A stretch of 64,000 bases of DNA from contig BFEA01000422.1 in NCBI GenBank assembly GCA_003427395.1, positions 396,160-460,159 on the forward strand, given 5' to 3'. This document shows positions 24,641 to 35,000 of this stretch, in pieces (the first letter of the stretch is position 1; each line of letters begins with the position of its first letter). A program made the translations under genes and the position numbers. The notes below the pieces were generated by a model. The model had not been told where the DNA came from. It saw only the letters and a program-made list of their open reading frames with translations, and did not search any database. Source of the DNA: Chara braunii (lineage: Eukaryota; Streptophyta; Charophyceae; Charales; Characeae).

Positions 24641-25274
24641 GTCATAAAAAAACTCTGAACAAAAGATATGTTATGGAGAAAAATAAATTAAACAAGACTT
24701 GCCTGAGCATTACATCCGAATTCCTTACCAAATTTGAAATCAAAATAAAATATGGAAAATAAATACTAATAATAAAAATAAATAAAAATAAAAAGAGAAT
24801 TAAATTTAGTGAGTGCGCGAGCATGTTTTCGACACTGCCATATTTGGCGATTTTTCATTTTTTTTTTGGCATAGCTAAATGCTCTGCAAATTTACAGATG
24901 TGTACGTCACATAATACAAAATACACTAAGAAAGTTTCAAAAACTAATAAAATTGTTTAGACCCCGAACTAAAGTGAAAACAAAAAGTAAGAAACGAAAA
25001 AATACGTGGGCGAGCACGTTTTGACACCGCCATCTTTGGTGATTGTTTATTCTTATTTGGCTTAGCCACATGACTTAAAAATTTACAGACATGTACTTCA
25101 CTTCATAGAGAACTCACAAATAAAAATTCAAAAAAAAAAAATTATGTTTAGATCCCGAAATATTTTTTGGCGGGGGCCAAACGCCGTCGGGTTCGGACCT
25201 CGTACGGGACCCCGAACGCCCATACGTACGGACGTCTGCCCGGGGACCTCCGTACGTACGGGCTGGTGACCCTG
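24508..25274 (+). mobile_element. TA-tract-associated non-autonomous element, copy 2
   Basis: The element starts ACAGGGTACCTAG and ends GGTGACCCTGT. The reverse complement of the end is ACAGGGTCACC, so the ends are short imperfect inverted repeats. It has (TA)n on both sides (24448-24506 and 25274-25293), as expected for insertion into, or mobilisation with, a TA microsatellite. The internal layout matches copy 1: GC-rich head, poly(A) 24599-24639, AT-rich body with a repeated GACACYGCCAT motif, and a GC-rich tail rich in CGTACG. Rice Micron elements have a comparable TA-tract habit; homology to them is not implied. Confidence 0.7.
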
Positions 25275-25363
25275 TATATATATATATATATATGAGGCTC
25301 TAGAGCATAAAACGGTCTACATGCTTTTGTTTTTTTTTTTTTTTTTTTTTTTTTGAGGGGGGG

Positions 25364-26025
25364 TTGTCGGCAATTCATACGGACACGTACGAGCTACCGT
25401 TCAACCGTCCGTGCGATCGTACGAGAGGACCCCTGTACGTCGTACGCTGCGTTTCACAGCCATCATCTGCTGATTCCAAGACTGACGCGTGCCATGTTCT
25501 TTATGTTGAGCCTTGGGAGGAGACCGAGAAGGTTAACTTCCACTACCACCTTGAACATTGGGCTGAGATGAAACAACAACATGCTAAAGGGACAACCGAA
25601 TTGATCTTCTTCAAACTTTTCGTTAACCACCGCTACCTTTGTGTCTCGGTTGATTGTGGCAACTGGTAACTTCATGTCTCCAGACGGGGTATGCAAGGTG
25701 GGCTTTGGAATGAAGCAAGTGGATTTGCCGACCCCTTGCCATACCCAAGTAGGCAATAAATAAGTTCTCCCCTCTATGCATGCAGTGAAAGGTGTGCGCA
25801 CTACCTTTGGCAAAGATAAGACTGTGACACATGCACTCAACTTTTATATATTGGAAAAATGCCCTCTCGACGCAGTCCTTGGGTTGGGCTGGCCACGGTC
25901 CCAATAAAAATGGACTAAGTGGAAGATTGATATCTTTGTGGTGCATGATGTTTTGAAAAATGAACGCGCAGTATTATTAGCAAAGAAGAGCGAATCCCAA
26001 GTGACTTATCTCAATGCAATACAGT
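25364..26025 (+). pseudogene. Ty3/gypsy-like retroelement, aspartic protease region (5' part, broken)
   Basis: Translation gives a retropepsin-like pattern in shifting frames: VSVDCGN in place of the D-T/S-G active site, then NFMSP one frame over, and near 25820-25890 the tail HALNFYILEKCPLDAVLGLG, which resembles the H.L.FYVLE.CPYDVVLGLGWL block of gypsy proteases. Stops and frameshifts interrupt it. The reading resumes beyond the hAT insertion at 34030, where RT blocks follow in the same orientation. The upstream limit is uncertain; poly(T) at 25326-25354 precedes it. Confidence comes from the protease block plus the downstream RT. Confidence 0.7.
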
Positions 26026-26033
26026 TATGCAAG
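26026..26033 (+). repeat. 8-bp target-site duplication of the hAT element, left
   Basis: TATGCAAG, repeated exactly at 34022-34029. An 8-bp TSD is diagnostic of the hAT superfamily when combined with the transposase type found inside. Confidence 0.9.
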
Positions 26034-26406
26034 GTATGTTACCGCGAGTTCATTGAACGCGCGTTCCACGTTCAGTTTATGAACGCTATGAACGCGAGTT
26101 TACTGAACGCCCCTGAACACGATTGACGCGTTTGCGCAGGGGGCTGTTGGGGATGGGGGGGTGCCTCTGATGCCACGGGAGCGTCGGCGGTGTTTAGGGG
26201 AGCCTGTGGGGAGGTCGTAGTCCCGGAAAAAAAAAAAAAAAAAAAAGGGGCCCACATTTCGTCGCGGGGCGATATATAGTGGGGGCAGCGTTCGCACGCG
26301 ACACAGTTGTGCAGTGCGCGTCAAGCGTTCCCCATGTTCACTTGGAGAAGTGTTGCACATGCACTGCGAACGAGTGAACGCACGCACGCGCGCGCGCGCG
26401 CGCGCG

Positions 26407-27237
26407 NNNNNNNNNNNNNNNNNNNNNNNNNNNNNNNNNNNNNNNNNNNNNNNNNNNNNNNNNNNNNNNNNNNNNNNNNNNNNNNNNNNNNNNNNNNNNN
26501 NNNNNNNNNNNNNNNNNNNNNNNNNNNNNNNNNNNNNNNNNNNNNNNNNNNNNNNNNNNNNNNNNNNNNNNNNNNNNNNNNNNNNNNNNNNNNNNNNNNN
26601 NNNNNNNNNNNNNNNNNNNNNNNNNNNNNNNNNNNNNNNNNNNNNNNNNNNNNNNNNNNNNNNNNNNNNNNNNNNNNNNNNNNNNNNNNNNNNNNNNNNN
26701 NNNNNNNNNNNNNNNNNNNNNNNNNNNNNNNNNNNNNNNNNNNNNNNNNNNNNNNNNNNNNNNNNNNNNNNNNNNNNNNNNNNNNNNNNNNNNNNNNNNN
26801 NNNNNNNNNNNNNNNNNNNNNNNNNNNNNNNNNNNNNNNNNNNNNNNNNNNNNNNNNNNNNNNNNNNNNNNNNNNNNNNNNNNNNNNNNNNNNNNNNNNN
26901 NNNNNNNNNNNNNNNNNNNNNNNNNNNNNNNNNNNNNNNNNNNNNNNNNNNNNNNNNNNNNNNNNNNNNNNNNNNNNNNNNNNNNNNNNNNNNNNNNNNN
27001 NNNNNNNNNNNNNNNNNNNNNNNNNNNNNNNNNNNNNNNNNNNNNNNNNNNNNNNNNNNNNNNNNNNNNNNNNNNNNNNNNNNNNNNNNNNNNNNNNNNN
27101 NNNNNNNNNNNNNNNNNNNNNNNNNNNNNNNNNNNNNNNNNNNNNNNNNNNNNNNNNNNNNNNNNNNNNNNNNNNNNNNNNNNNNNNNNNNNNNNNNNNN
27201 NNNNNNNNNNNNNNNNNNNNNNNNNNNNNNNNNNNNN
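26407..27237. other. Assembly gap (831 N)
   Basis: The gap is preceded by a (CG)n/(GCGCAC) stretch and lies in the left part of the hAT element, so the upstream sequence and any 5' exon of the transposase are unseen. Open frames spanning the N run are artefacts. Confidence 1.
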
Positions 27238-27634
27238 CGACGACGTGGAGGCGCGCGGGGACATCGACGGCTCTGCGCGGCAGCGGACGGCGGCCCCAAC
27301 GACGCAGAGCGGTGACGAACACGACGACGGGGCGCAGCGGCACTAAAAATTGAACGCGCGTTCAATTGTATGAACACGCATGCGCGTTCTTCGAACGAGC
27401 GTTCAATTTCTTGAACGGCGACTGGAGGGGGGGGGGTTCGTGCGCGGCCCGTGCCGCATTGTCGGCGCAGGGGGGGTTCCGAGGACGTTGGGGGGTGCGT
27501 AGCCGACACAACAGGGGCAGCTTGGGGGCGGCCCGACGGGGCCTTGTGCGGGGAGGGACGCCGGCGGGAGTTGGGGCTTCGTGGGACAGGCTGAGGGCGG
27601 ACCGCTTCGGTGAACCCATCGGCGAGTGGGCACG

Positions 27635-29973
27635 ATGCCGCGAAGTCAGTCTCGGGTGTTTGAGGATGGGGGGGAGGACGAGAATCGAAAGGCGCAGAAG
27701 AAGTGTTGCGTGTACAAGTACATCCGCGTGGGACAGAGTCTCAGCGAGAGATTCTGCGGCAATCGCATGTTGAAGTGTGTTTTCTGCTGCCACGAGTTCC
27801 AGGGTAACCAGTTCGTGGCGGTGCGCCATTTTCGCCAGGGCAAGGGATGTGCGAAAGTGACCGACGAAGCACTTGTGGACATCCACTACAACAGTGAGTA
27901 CAAGATGTCCGACAAGTTCCTAGAGCGGATCCAGTGATTTGAGGAGCTTCACGGTGCGCCGCCTGCGACGGATTCGCGACGGGACGAGGGAGGGAGGGAG
28001 GGAGGGATGAGGGACGCGGAGGAGCAGATCGACGTGGACGACGACGTCGAGGAGGTTGCACGGGTGGGGTCGTCAGGGAGGGAGCGAGGGAAGGGCATTG
28101 TCAGCGAGCCGGGGGGGAAGCAAGGCCAGTACTTTGCGTCGGCGCACGTGTCGGTTCGTACACGGGCAGGTGCGAATACGGCTAAGGCGGGTTCGTCTGC
28201 GGGGAAGAGGAAGGAGAGAGAGGAGGGGGCCAGACCGACGGCAGCACAGAAGAGGATGAGACAGAACACGATCACGGAGTCATTCACTTCAAAGTGGCAG
28301 ATGGAGTTCAAGAAGAGGTGGCTGCGGTTTGTGTACAGTCAGCGCCTGGCGTTCAACGTCTTCCGGAGCGAGCCGTGGTTGGACGTCGTCCGACACTTCA
28401 GGGATTTGTCGGGGCCAGTGAAGGTCTTGTGGCCTTCAGAGAATGAGATCGCGGATATAGAGACCATTGTCCACACGGCGGACGATGTGGGAGCTGATCT
28501 CGCGGAGGTCAGGGCTCCTTTCTATGTCGCGGGGGCCACCATTATGTCAGACGGAAGGAAGTCACGCGACGCTAGACCCATCGTTAACTTCCTTGCCGGC
28601 GGGTCGAGTGGGGTGATGCTCGTCCGGACGATGAACAGGGAGGGTGAGCGGGATCGGGCGCCTGATGTGTTGGCGCGATGGATCAAGGTGTTCGATGACT
28701 TCCCCCTAAGTGGTTGAACGCCATCTGCACCGACTCCGCCTCGGCGTACGTCGCCGCGGCGAACATGCTCCAGGGGCCCCAACAGAGGCCAGAGCATCGA
28801 CGGATCACGTGGCTCCCATGCGCAGTGCATGTCTGCAACCAGATGTTGTCAGACATTGGCTGTTCGGGCCCGTGGTCCAAGGACATCATCGTGAGGTGGA
28901 GAGCGGTGGTGCGCTTCATTAAGGAGCACGACACCGCTCTCCATATCTTCTGGGGGGAGAGCAGTCAGATGGGCTTCATATATCCTTGCGAGACACGTTT
29001 CGCATCCGTGTTCGCGATGGTGGAGCGTTTGCTGGCAGTGAGGTCAGCTTTGGAGAGGACGGTGGATAGCGATACTTGGGGTATTGTCCCTTGGGACCAT
29101 TCCGTTCGTCATACGTGGGTCAGGTGGCAGGTGCGACATGGCAGTTGGTGGGATTCCATGGGCACCTTGTTCCGTATCATGGAGTCTGTGTACGACCTGC
29201 TGCGCAGGTTGGACCGCGGAGGGCTGCACATGTCACGGGTGGTTGAGTGGACACAGGATCTGGCCCGCCAGGTAGCAGAGGAGGTTTGTGCACTTCCGGC
29301 AGATCTTGCAGACTACATTGTGCAGAGTGTGCAGGCTCGATGCGCTCACATGCTGGAGCCGACGCACGCCGCTGCTCACCTTCTCTGTCCCAGCCGGCGG
29401 GACTTGCGGTACTTCGAGGGCGTGGTCAGCGACTATGACGCAAGCTTGGTGAGGGAGGCGGAGACTTACATCTTGTCGCAAACAGGTTTTAGTGTGGCGA
29501 GCAGCGACTACGAGACCGCATGTGCGCAGTTGCGCGACTTCCACACACGGAGGGGGACGATTGCTTGGGGGGGAAGAGACGGAGATGGAGACAGAGATGC
29601 ACAGAGGTGCACGGGCGATGCGGAGACGTACGAGTCCGGGTGTTGGTGGTCGAGGTACGGGCAGTGCGCCCCGCAGTTGCAGGTTATCGCTCTTCGTGTG
29701 ANGTACATGTGGACGTGNTCCTCTCCTGNGGAGAGGAATTGGGCCGTCCACGAGGGTGTACAGACGAAGAAGCGTAACCGGCTTGAGTTCGAGAAGGTCA
29801 CGAAGTTGGTTGAGATCTCAGCCAACGTCCGCCTTCTCTCTCATCAGCGGGCAGGCCGCGGGTTTGCGCTGCCGTGGACTCTAGATGAGTCGTTGTTGGA
29901 CGTGGAGGGAGGTATCGGGATTCGCCCCTCGTGGAAGGGGACGGACGAGAGCAGGACGCGGGAGGAGCTCTAG
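27635..29973 (+). pseudogene. hAT transposase (BED finger, DUF659, hAT dimerisation), frame-broken
   Basis: From ATG 27635 (MPRSQSRVFE) comes a BED-like finger with CVFC near 27780 and H..C near 27825-27852. An in-frame TGA at 27935 follows. Next is an acidic then basic linker, and a DUF659 block (IMSDGRKSRDARPIVNFL, 28540-28600). At about 28700 the frame shifts in a run of five C residues before KWLNAICTDSASAYVAA, the usual continuation of the catalytic core. The C-terminal dimerisation block is SSPXERNWAVHEGVQTKKRN (29718-29790), where X is an N base. The ORF ends at TAG 29971. Such proteins cut and join the element ends in the nucleus. The one-base shift in a homopolymer could be an assembly error; the TGA could be a sequencing or true mutation. 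An alternative reading is a two-exon gene. Confidence 0.85.
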
Positions 29974-32700
29974 GATCAGAGACGTTCATGGCAGCGAGAC
30001 CCATGTGGGTCCAGAGCTCCTCCGGGTGATGTGGGCGATGTTTTTGGGACTCGAGCCGCCACATTGCACCCGTACCCTCGAGACGACAGTGATTCCGAGG
30101 GTTACGAGGACGAGGACGAGCCGGCAGGCCCCGCTACCGCCACTCCTGCGGCAGATGAGCGTGATGAGTGGAGCGACCCAGAGGACGTCCGTAGATGGAG
30201 TGGCGGAGATGACCTCTTCGTTCGAGTTGATTTGGAGGAGTCTGGGGGTCGTCATGAGAGCCCTCTAGCGCGTCCGAGGCCTACGTCCATTGGCCCGCTT
30301 TCCGCTGAGCGGGAGAGAGATCCTGGGTCTGCACCTTCGAGGGGGGCAGAGTCGGGGATTGGCCATCGTCCTGCTCGTGTTTGTACTAGCACGTCATCAT
30401 CCACCGCTCTTCCCACTTCGACGGAGCAGCTTCATCGACAACCAGCCGGTACAGATCGATTGCAGAGATTGGTGAGGGGCCCGAGACAGCGATTGGAGGA
30501 CAGATTAGAGGGCGGTCCTTCACCGGTGCAGGGGGACGACGAAGATAGACAGGGGTTGGTTGGTGGAGATGGTGGTGCGTTGGCCGGAGGTGGAGGCAGA
30601 GCTGAGGTTGCTGCGGCGGTTGAGGGGACACCGATGGGTAGTGGAGGCGGTTTCAGTGAGTTTGGTGACATGGGTATGCCCCCGGGAGAGAGCGTGGGTC
30701 TGGCCCGAGGAGAGAGCGAGTACCATGGGGACATCCTTGTGGGTATGCAGGACTTACTGGGACAGATCAGCTTCGCGGACCCGAGTAGTTTCTCCCCTGC
30801 CATGCGCACAGAGGTGATGTTGGGGGCAGAGGGGGATGAGGACCGGACACCCCCTGGAGAGACATCTGCAGAGAGACTGGAAAGGCTTCATAGTCGTCGA
30901 GCTGGCCTTATGGCACAGAGGGACCCCAGGACGCAGGAGCTCGCCCGTCTTGCGGCCGAGGAGCGACGGAGGCAGCTGGGGACATTTACGCCGGCGTCCG
31001 TTGACGTGGGGCCAGCTGCCCACACGGATCCTCCGGCAGAGGTTCACGACACGACGCAGCGGGAGGCGGCTTCAGCAGAGGTTTTGAGTACGGGAGTAGA
31101 TGTTCAGCAGGGGACGCACGAGAGCGGGTTGGCACCGACAGAGGAGCCACGTTCGGAGCCGGTGCAGCCTCCTGCCGTCCAGCTGAGGCCCGAGGAGACA
31201 TTGCAGGAGGTCGCTGGCGTGCCTCTGCCCGCGGGTTCAGTTGAGGGTGCCATGCAGATGTCCCCGGGTCTGGAAGACATACAGACGGGGCAGTCAGTGG
31301 GCATTGATGATATTCGCCCATTGGCACAGGCGGAGGGGATAGCGCCGACCACCGGGGGGGACGGGGCTGTAGTGGGGGCCGTTGGTGTTGGCGGGTCGGG
31401 GGTGCCGTCCGCGGCCGATCCGATGTCCACGTTCGGAGGGGGAGACCCCGCACAGGCGGACAGGCGTGACGCGGACGGACAGGAGATGCCACAGACTTTG
31501 GTGGTTCGCACTGCTGTGGGGCCAGTGAAGCCACATCAGGCACCGTTTTTGGAGGGTTATAGGCGTCGTGCACATGACGGTGGCCCGGTCGAGGAGCGAC
31601 ATGTAGGCAGGGGCGCGTGCATACCCCCAGGCCCTACTCTTGCGCCGTCATGGACGAGGCCGAAGATTAGGCATGTGGCTACGCCTCGGGGCAGCCTCCC
31701 TTTCGGTCTTATGACCGCTGACGAGTTGGAGGAGCACGGCAGGAGGGATTTGACGAAGATCGACCAGCGCGTTTTGAGGTCAGTCCCAGAGGAGGGGAAG
31801 CTGCCTCACGTGCAGGACTTATCTTGGGGGCCAGCCAACCCCAGCTTACCTTCAGGGTGTTCCATCTCAGCGCCATCTGGCGGGGCTGCAGGGGGCTTAC
31901 CTTCTGGAGGTTCCGTCGCAGCGGCATCTGGCGGGGCCGCAGGGGACTTACCTTCTGGAGGTTCGGTCGCAGCGCCATCTGGAGGCGCCACAGGCCCTTC
32001 GTCACCCTTGACCGCAGCTCCGAGGGAGGGCGGCAGTCTCACCCAAAGGTCGGTTGCCTGTAGACGGAGAGACACTACCCAGCGTGCGCGGGAGTTGCTG
32101 GACACCATGTTGTTCGGTCGCATTGATCGACCATGGAGCGAGACGAGACGGGTGACGACGGTGAGTGTCGGTCGTCAGCCAGGTTTGAGAGGGGCTTCCA
32201 CGGGCGTGAGACGTCGAGATGTTGTAGCTTCAGGGTTTGGTGGTAGAGGCGATGGCGGCGGTGGCAGCAGTGGCCAGGGCGACGGCATACGTGAGGGTGC
32301 AGGCGGTGCTGCAGCGAGCGCAGTGGATCCGCCCTTGACGTACGATTTGAGAGAGGCGTCGATTATTTTGCAGGAGCCTGACGTTGTTACACGACCGAGG
32401 CAGGAGAGACACGTGTCCTTAGATCGACGTCAGGAGGGGGAGACTTCACGGACAGACGGTCTACCTATGGCACGCGAGTCACGCCGACGTGATGACCTAG
32501 CAGCCGCAGGTGTAGGCAGGACGGTGAGAGGCAGGAGACTCATTATGGACGACGACCCCGACGAGCGTCCCGTCGCTCCCGAGCCTTCCGCTGGCAGACG
32601 CGGCGGCCAGCGTCAGAGAGATCGAGGACGTGGCAGTGGTCAGTCCCACGGACGAGGTTCTCATCGGTCCGAGCGAGATCCGCGTGCGCACGACGAGTGA
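29974..32700 (+). CDS. Long disordered ORF in frame downstream of the hAT transposase
   Basis: Open from 29974 in the same frame as the transposase C-terminus, separated from it only by TAG 29971-29973. The first ATG is at 30031, giving 889 residues to TGA 32698. No enzyme domain is recognised. It has an acidic start (DDSDSEGYEDEDEPAG), long Gly/Ala/Pro/Asp/Arg-rich stretches, three 17-residue repeats around SGGAAGGLPSGGSVA (about 31858-31998), and a basic RG-rich end (RGGQRQRDRGRGSGQSHGRG). It lies wholly inside the hAT boundaries. It could be a C-terminal extension of the transposase split by one nonsense change, a second ORF, or chance openness in GC-rich DNA. Its length and frame agreement argue against chance. 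Confidence 0.5.
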   Translation, partial: DQRRSWQRDPCGSRAPPGDVGDVFGTRAATLHPYPRDDSDSEGYEDEDEPAGPATATPAADERDEWSDPEDVRRWSGGDDLFVRVDLEESGGRHESPLARPRPTSIGPLSAERERDPGSAPSRGAESGIGHRPARVCTSTSSSTALPTSTEQLHRQPAGTDRLQRLVRGPRQRLEDRLEGGPSPVQGDDEDRQGLVGGDGGALAGGGGRAEVAAAVEGTPMGSGGGFSEFGDMGMPPGESVGLARGESEYHGDILVGMQDLLGQISFADPSSFSPAMRTEVMLGAEGDEDRTPPGETSAERLERLHSRRAGLMAQRDPRTQELARLAAEERRRQLGTFTPASVDVGPAAHTDPPAEVHDTTQREAASAEVLSTGVDVQQGTHESGLAPTEEPRSEPVQPPAVQLRPEETLQEVAGVPLPAGSVEGAMQMSPGLEDIQTGQSVGIDDIRPLAQAEGIAPTTGGDGAVVGAVGVGGSGVPSAADPMSTFGGGDPAQADRRDADGQEMPQTLVVRTAVGPVKPHQAPFLEGYRRRAHDGGPVEERHVGRGACIPPGPTLAPSWTRPKIRHVATPRGSLPFGLMTADELEEHGRRDLTKIDQRVLRSVPEEGKLPHVQDLSWGPANPSLPSGCSISAPSGGAAGGLPSGGSVAAASGGAAGDLPSGGSVAAPSGGATGPSSPLTAAPREGGSLTQRSVACRRRDTTQRARELLDTMLFGRIDRPWSETRRVTTVSVGRQPGLRGASTGVRRRDVVASGFGGRGDGGGGSSGQGDGIREGAGGAAASAVDPPLTYDLREASIILQEPDVVTRPRQERHVSLDRRQEGETSRTDGLPMARESRRRDDLAAAGVGRTVRGRRLIMDDDPDERPVAPEPSAGRRGGQRQRDRGRGSGQSHGRGSHRSERDPRAHDE
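31858..31998 (+). repeat. 51-bp tandem repeats inside the long ORF
   Basis: About three imperfect 51-bp units beginning near GCGCCATCTGGCGGGGC, each encoding 17 residues of the form APSGGAAG-LPSGGSVA. The array keeps the reading frame, which is consistent with a translated low-complexity segment. Confidence 0.85.
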
Positions 32701-32744
32701 TGACGGATTACGGACTTGCGTTTTCGTGACTTTCTCAGTGTACT

Positions 32745-32979
32745 TTAGTTTTTTGTTATCCATGACAGACGTAGTGTCTCGTGAGGTTGCATTATAGTCT
32801 ACTTTCCAGTGGGTGTTTTTCTGCGCAGATGTAGTGTTTCGTGATGTTATATTCTAGTCTACTTTCGTAGGAGTACATGGTCATTTCGTTCGAGTTTAGT
32901 TTTTTGTTATCCATGACAGACGTAGTGTTTTGTGATGTTGTATTACAGTGTACTTTCCAGTAGGCACTTTTCTGCGCAG
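32745..32979 (+). repeat. Two 84-bp direct repeats, 151 bp apart, 3' region of the hAT element
   Basis: 32745-32828 and 32896-32979 both run from TTAGTTTTTTGTTATCCATG to CTGCGCAG with few differences. A partial related segment (GTAGTGTTTCGTGATGTTAT) sits between them. Non-coding; possibly 3' UTR or subterminal sequence of the transposon. Confidence 0.85.
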
Positions 32980-34021
32980 TTTGCTACTTCAGAGATTGTA
33001 GCTTTCCAGTGTATTTTAGTGTACTTTTCGTCGGCATTTTTGGGTTGGTACTTCTTTCCACAGACTGGCGGGGCTTCGACACGATATGTCAGATTTTTGC
33101 TATTATCAATGCTATATTGGTTTGCATTTTGCTTCGATCATTACATCTTGTCATTTGCGATGTTTCTGTGTTCAGACGACGAGTGTTTTGTGTGCTTTGA
33201 GTCCGCCCTTGGTTTCTCTGAAATCTCACTTCCCCCGAAGTGCTTCCATGCCCCTCATAACCCAAACCCTCCCGTAGCCCCCCCCTGGCCCCCCGCCCCC
33301 ACCCTTGCCCCCGAACCCCCCAAACTTCGCTCAAACACCTTTTTTTTTTTTTGCTTGCAACCCATTTTTAAAATTTCTCTAACCGCTTGTTTTGCGCTAT
33401 TAAAAAAAAAAAAAAACAGATATTTTGGAAAAAAAATTAAACGGAAGGTCGCAGTTTGTGTGTGTGTGTGTGAATGTGATTATGTGTGTGTGTAAATGGG
33501 TGGCGCAGTTTGGGAGGTTGTACGTGTTGGCGAAAAAAAAAAAAAGTGCCCGTGTGTGTGCAACGGTGTGAATTTGTGTGTGCATGTGCGTGTGTGACTG
33601 TGTGTGTGTGTCAGTGTTGTGTGTGTGTAAATGGGTGGCGTGGTTTGGGGGGTTGTAATTGTGGGCGGGGAAAAAAAAAAACAGACGTCCCCGGGTGGGG
33701 CAGAGGCACGGTTGGAGGGGAGGTGGCGGGAGTGGGTGGCCCTCCGTTGGGTGGGGGTAGGGGTGTCGGGGCTTGGCAGGTGGCGGTTTTGGGGGTGGGG
33801 GCCGTGGGGCGGGGGGGCTATCGGGTGGTCCCGGGGGCGGTTTTCGCACTTTGGGGGTCTGTCGAACTCGGACCACCACCCCGTAGCCCCCGTCGCGCGC
33901 GCGCCCGGCGGGATTGCGTTCAATTTTTTCGCGCGTGCGCGCGCGTCGCGCGTTTGAACGCGATTGAACGCGGGGCTGGGGGGTTTGAACGCGCGTTCAC
34001 GGCGTTCATGCGGTTACACAG
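32980..34021 (+). other. 3' subterminal region of the hAT element
   Basis: No gene. C-rich stretch 33270-33330, poly(T)/poly(A) runs, a (GT)n-like region 33450-33640, G-rich 33690-33880, and GAACGCG-type words close to the right end. The base composition mirrors the left subterminal region next to the gap. Confidence 0.7.
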
Positions 34022-34029
34022 TATGCAAG
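34022..34029 (+). repeat. 8-bp target-site duplication of the hAT element, right
   Basis: TATGCAAG, identical to 26026-26033. Confidence 0.9.
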
Positions 34030-35000
34030 AAGTGGCGCAAAGACAAGGAGGAAGAATAATTGTATGTTGCTTTTGTTCATCCTACTCATATGCCTTCTAC
34101 TTTTGCGGCTAGTACATGTCCTACTTCGCTTAATGTACCTAACTATGGTATTTATACTTCTCCATCTATTTTTATTATGAATTAGTCTACTTCAGATTTG
34201 GTTCGCTTCATTAATAATCTGTGACCTGATCTAGGTGATCCTTTTTCTGATCGGCGGGCCTAACTATGGTATTTATACCTGTCTCTTATACACATCTAGA
34301 TGTGTATAAGAGACAGGCAATACTACTTCACCTAATGAATCTACTTCTAACATTTCTACTTCTCTACCTTCTACTTGCCCAAATGAGTCTACTTCAGATT
34401 TGGTTCGCTTCATTAATAATCTGTGACCTGATCTAGGTGATCCTTTTTCTGATCCCCCACCCCGCCGATCCCAACAAGCATCCAAAACCTACTTGACCGA
34501 TTTCCAAAATTGGGACCAAATCCTGTGGAGTCCTCACACGATCGGTCAAACACACGATTGAGTTGGTCGAAGACGTAGTTTCTTCAAGGGGCTGTGTATA
34601 CTGTATGGGGTCCGGCGAACCGCAGGAACTCCGGAAACAAATCGACGAGATGATTGACAAGGGATGGATAAAACCTAGTGAATTTGAATTTGGTGCACCG
34701 GTTCTGTTGTCCCAGAATAAAAAGGCAAACTCTATATATGTATTCATTACCGCGGCCTAAACCGCATCTCAAGGAAGAATGCGTAACCATTGCCACACAT
34801 AGATGATGCTTGATGCTGCAGGTGGGTGCAAGGTCTTGTCCAAGACCGACTTGAGGTCTGGGTACCACCAGATTGAAGTCGAACCTGGAAACCAGCTCAA
34901 GACTGCGTTCAAAACGCACAATGGGCTTTACGAATTTACCGTAATGCCCTTCGGTCTCACAAACGCACCGGTTCAAGAGCGACCTTTGCCATAAGTTCAC
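34030..35000 (+). pseudogene. Ty3/gypsy-like retroelement, RT N-terminal part (broken)
   Basis: The frame entering the hAT on the left continues here (KKWRKDKEEE, then LYVAFVHP after a stop). RT blocks follow: RGCVYCMGSGEPQELRKQID and KGWIKPSEFEFGAPVLL (34593-34715), then [20 protein letters not shown] and [14 protein letters not shown] (34830-34975). These are the region before motif A, motif A with its Asp, and the FGLTNAP block of gypsy RT. The YLDD block is not present after 35000, so the element is truncated. An adapter junction and a duplicated 69-bp segment (34184-34252 and 34386-34454) disturb the linker. Confidence 0.85.
34279..34316. other. Nextera transposase-adapter junction (library artefact)
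   Basis: CTGTCTCTTATACACATCT followed immediately by its reverse complement, 38 bp in all. This is the Tn5 mosaic-end junction adapter used in mate-pair libraries, not biology. Flanking repeats support a chimeric join: a 20-bp string ends at 34157 and again at 34278, and a 69-bp string is duplicated on both sides. Its translation produces the well-known contaminant peptide SYTHLDVYKRQ. Confidence 0.97.

Larger units (their letters stand above)
26034..34021 (+). mobile_element. hAT-superfamily DNA transposon (8 kb, N gap inside)
   Basis: The ends are GTATGTTACCGCGAG on the left and, on the reverse strand of the right end, CTGTGTAACCGCATG: imperfect terminal inverted repeats flanked by the 8-bp TSD TATGCAAG. 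Both ends are dense in GAACGCG-type words (26053-26120 and 33955-34013), which look like subterminal transposase-binding repeats. It encodes a BED/DUF659/hAT-C transposase (27635-29973) and a long in-frame ORF after it. It sits inside a Ty3/gypsy remnant. A non-autonomous relative with similar ends lies at 44960-46497. Confidence 0.88.

Noticed and set aside
26100-27509. Long open frames crossing the N gap on both strands
   Set aside because: Most residues are unknown because the frame runs through 831 N bases.
34273-34485. 70-codon minus-strand ORF ending in PVSYTHLDVYKRQV
   Set aside because: The C-terminal peptide is the translation of the sequencing adapter junction.
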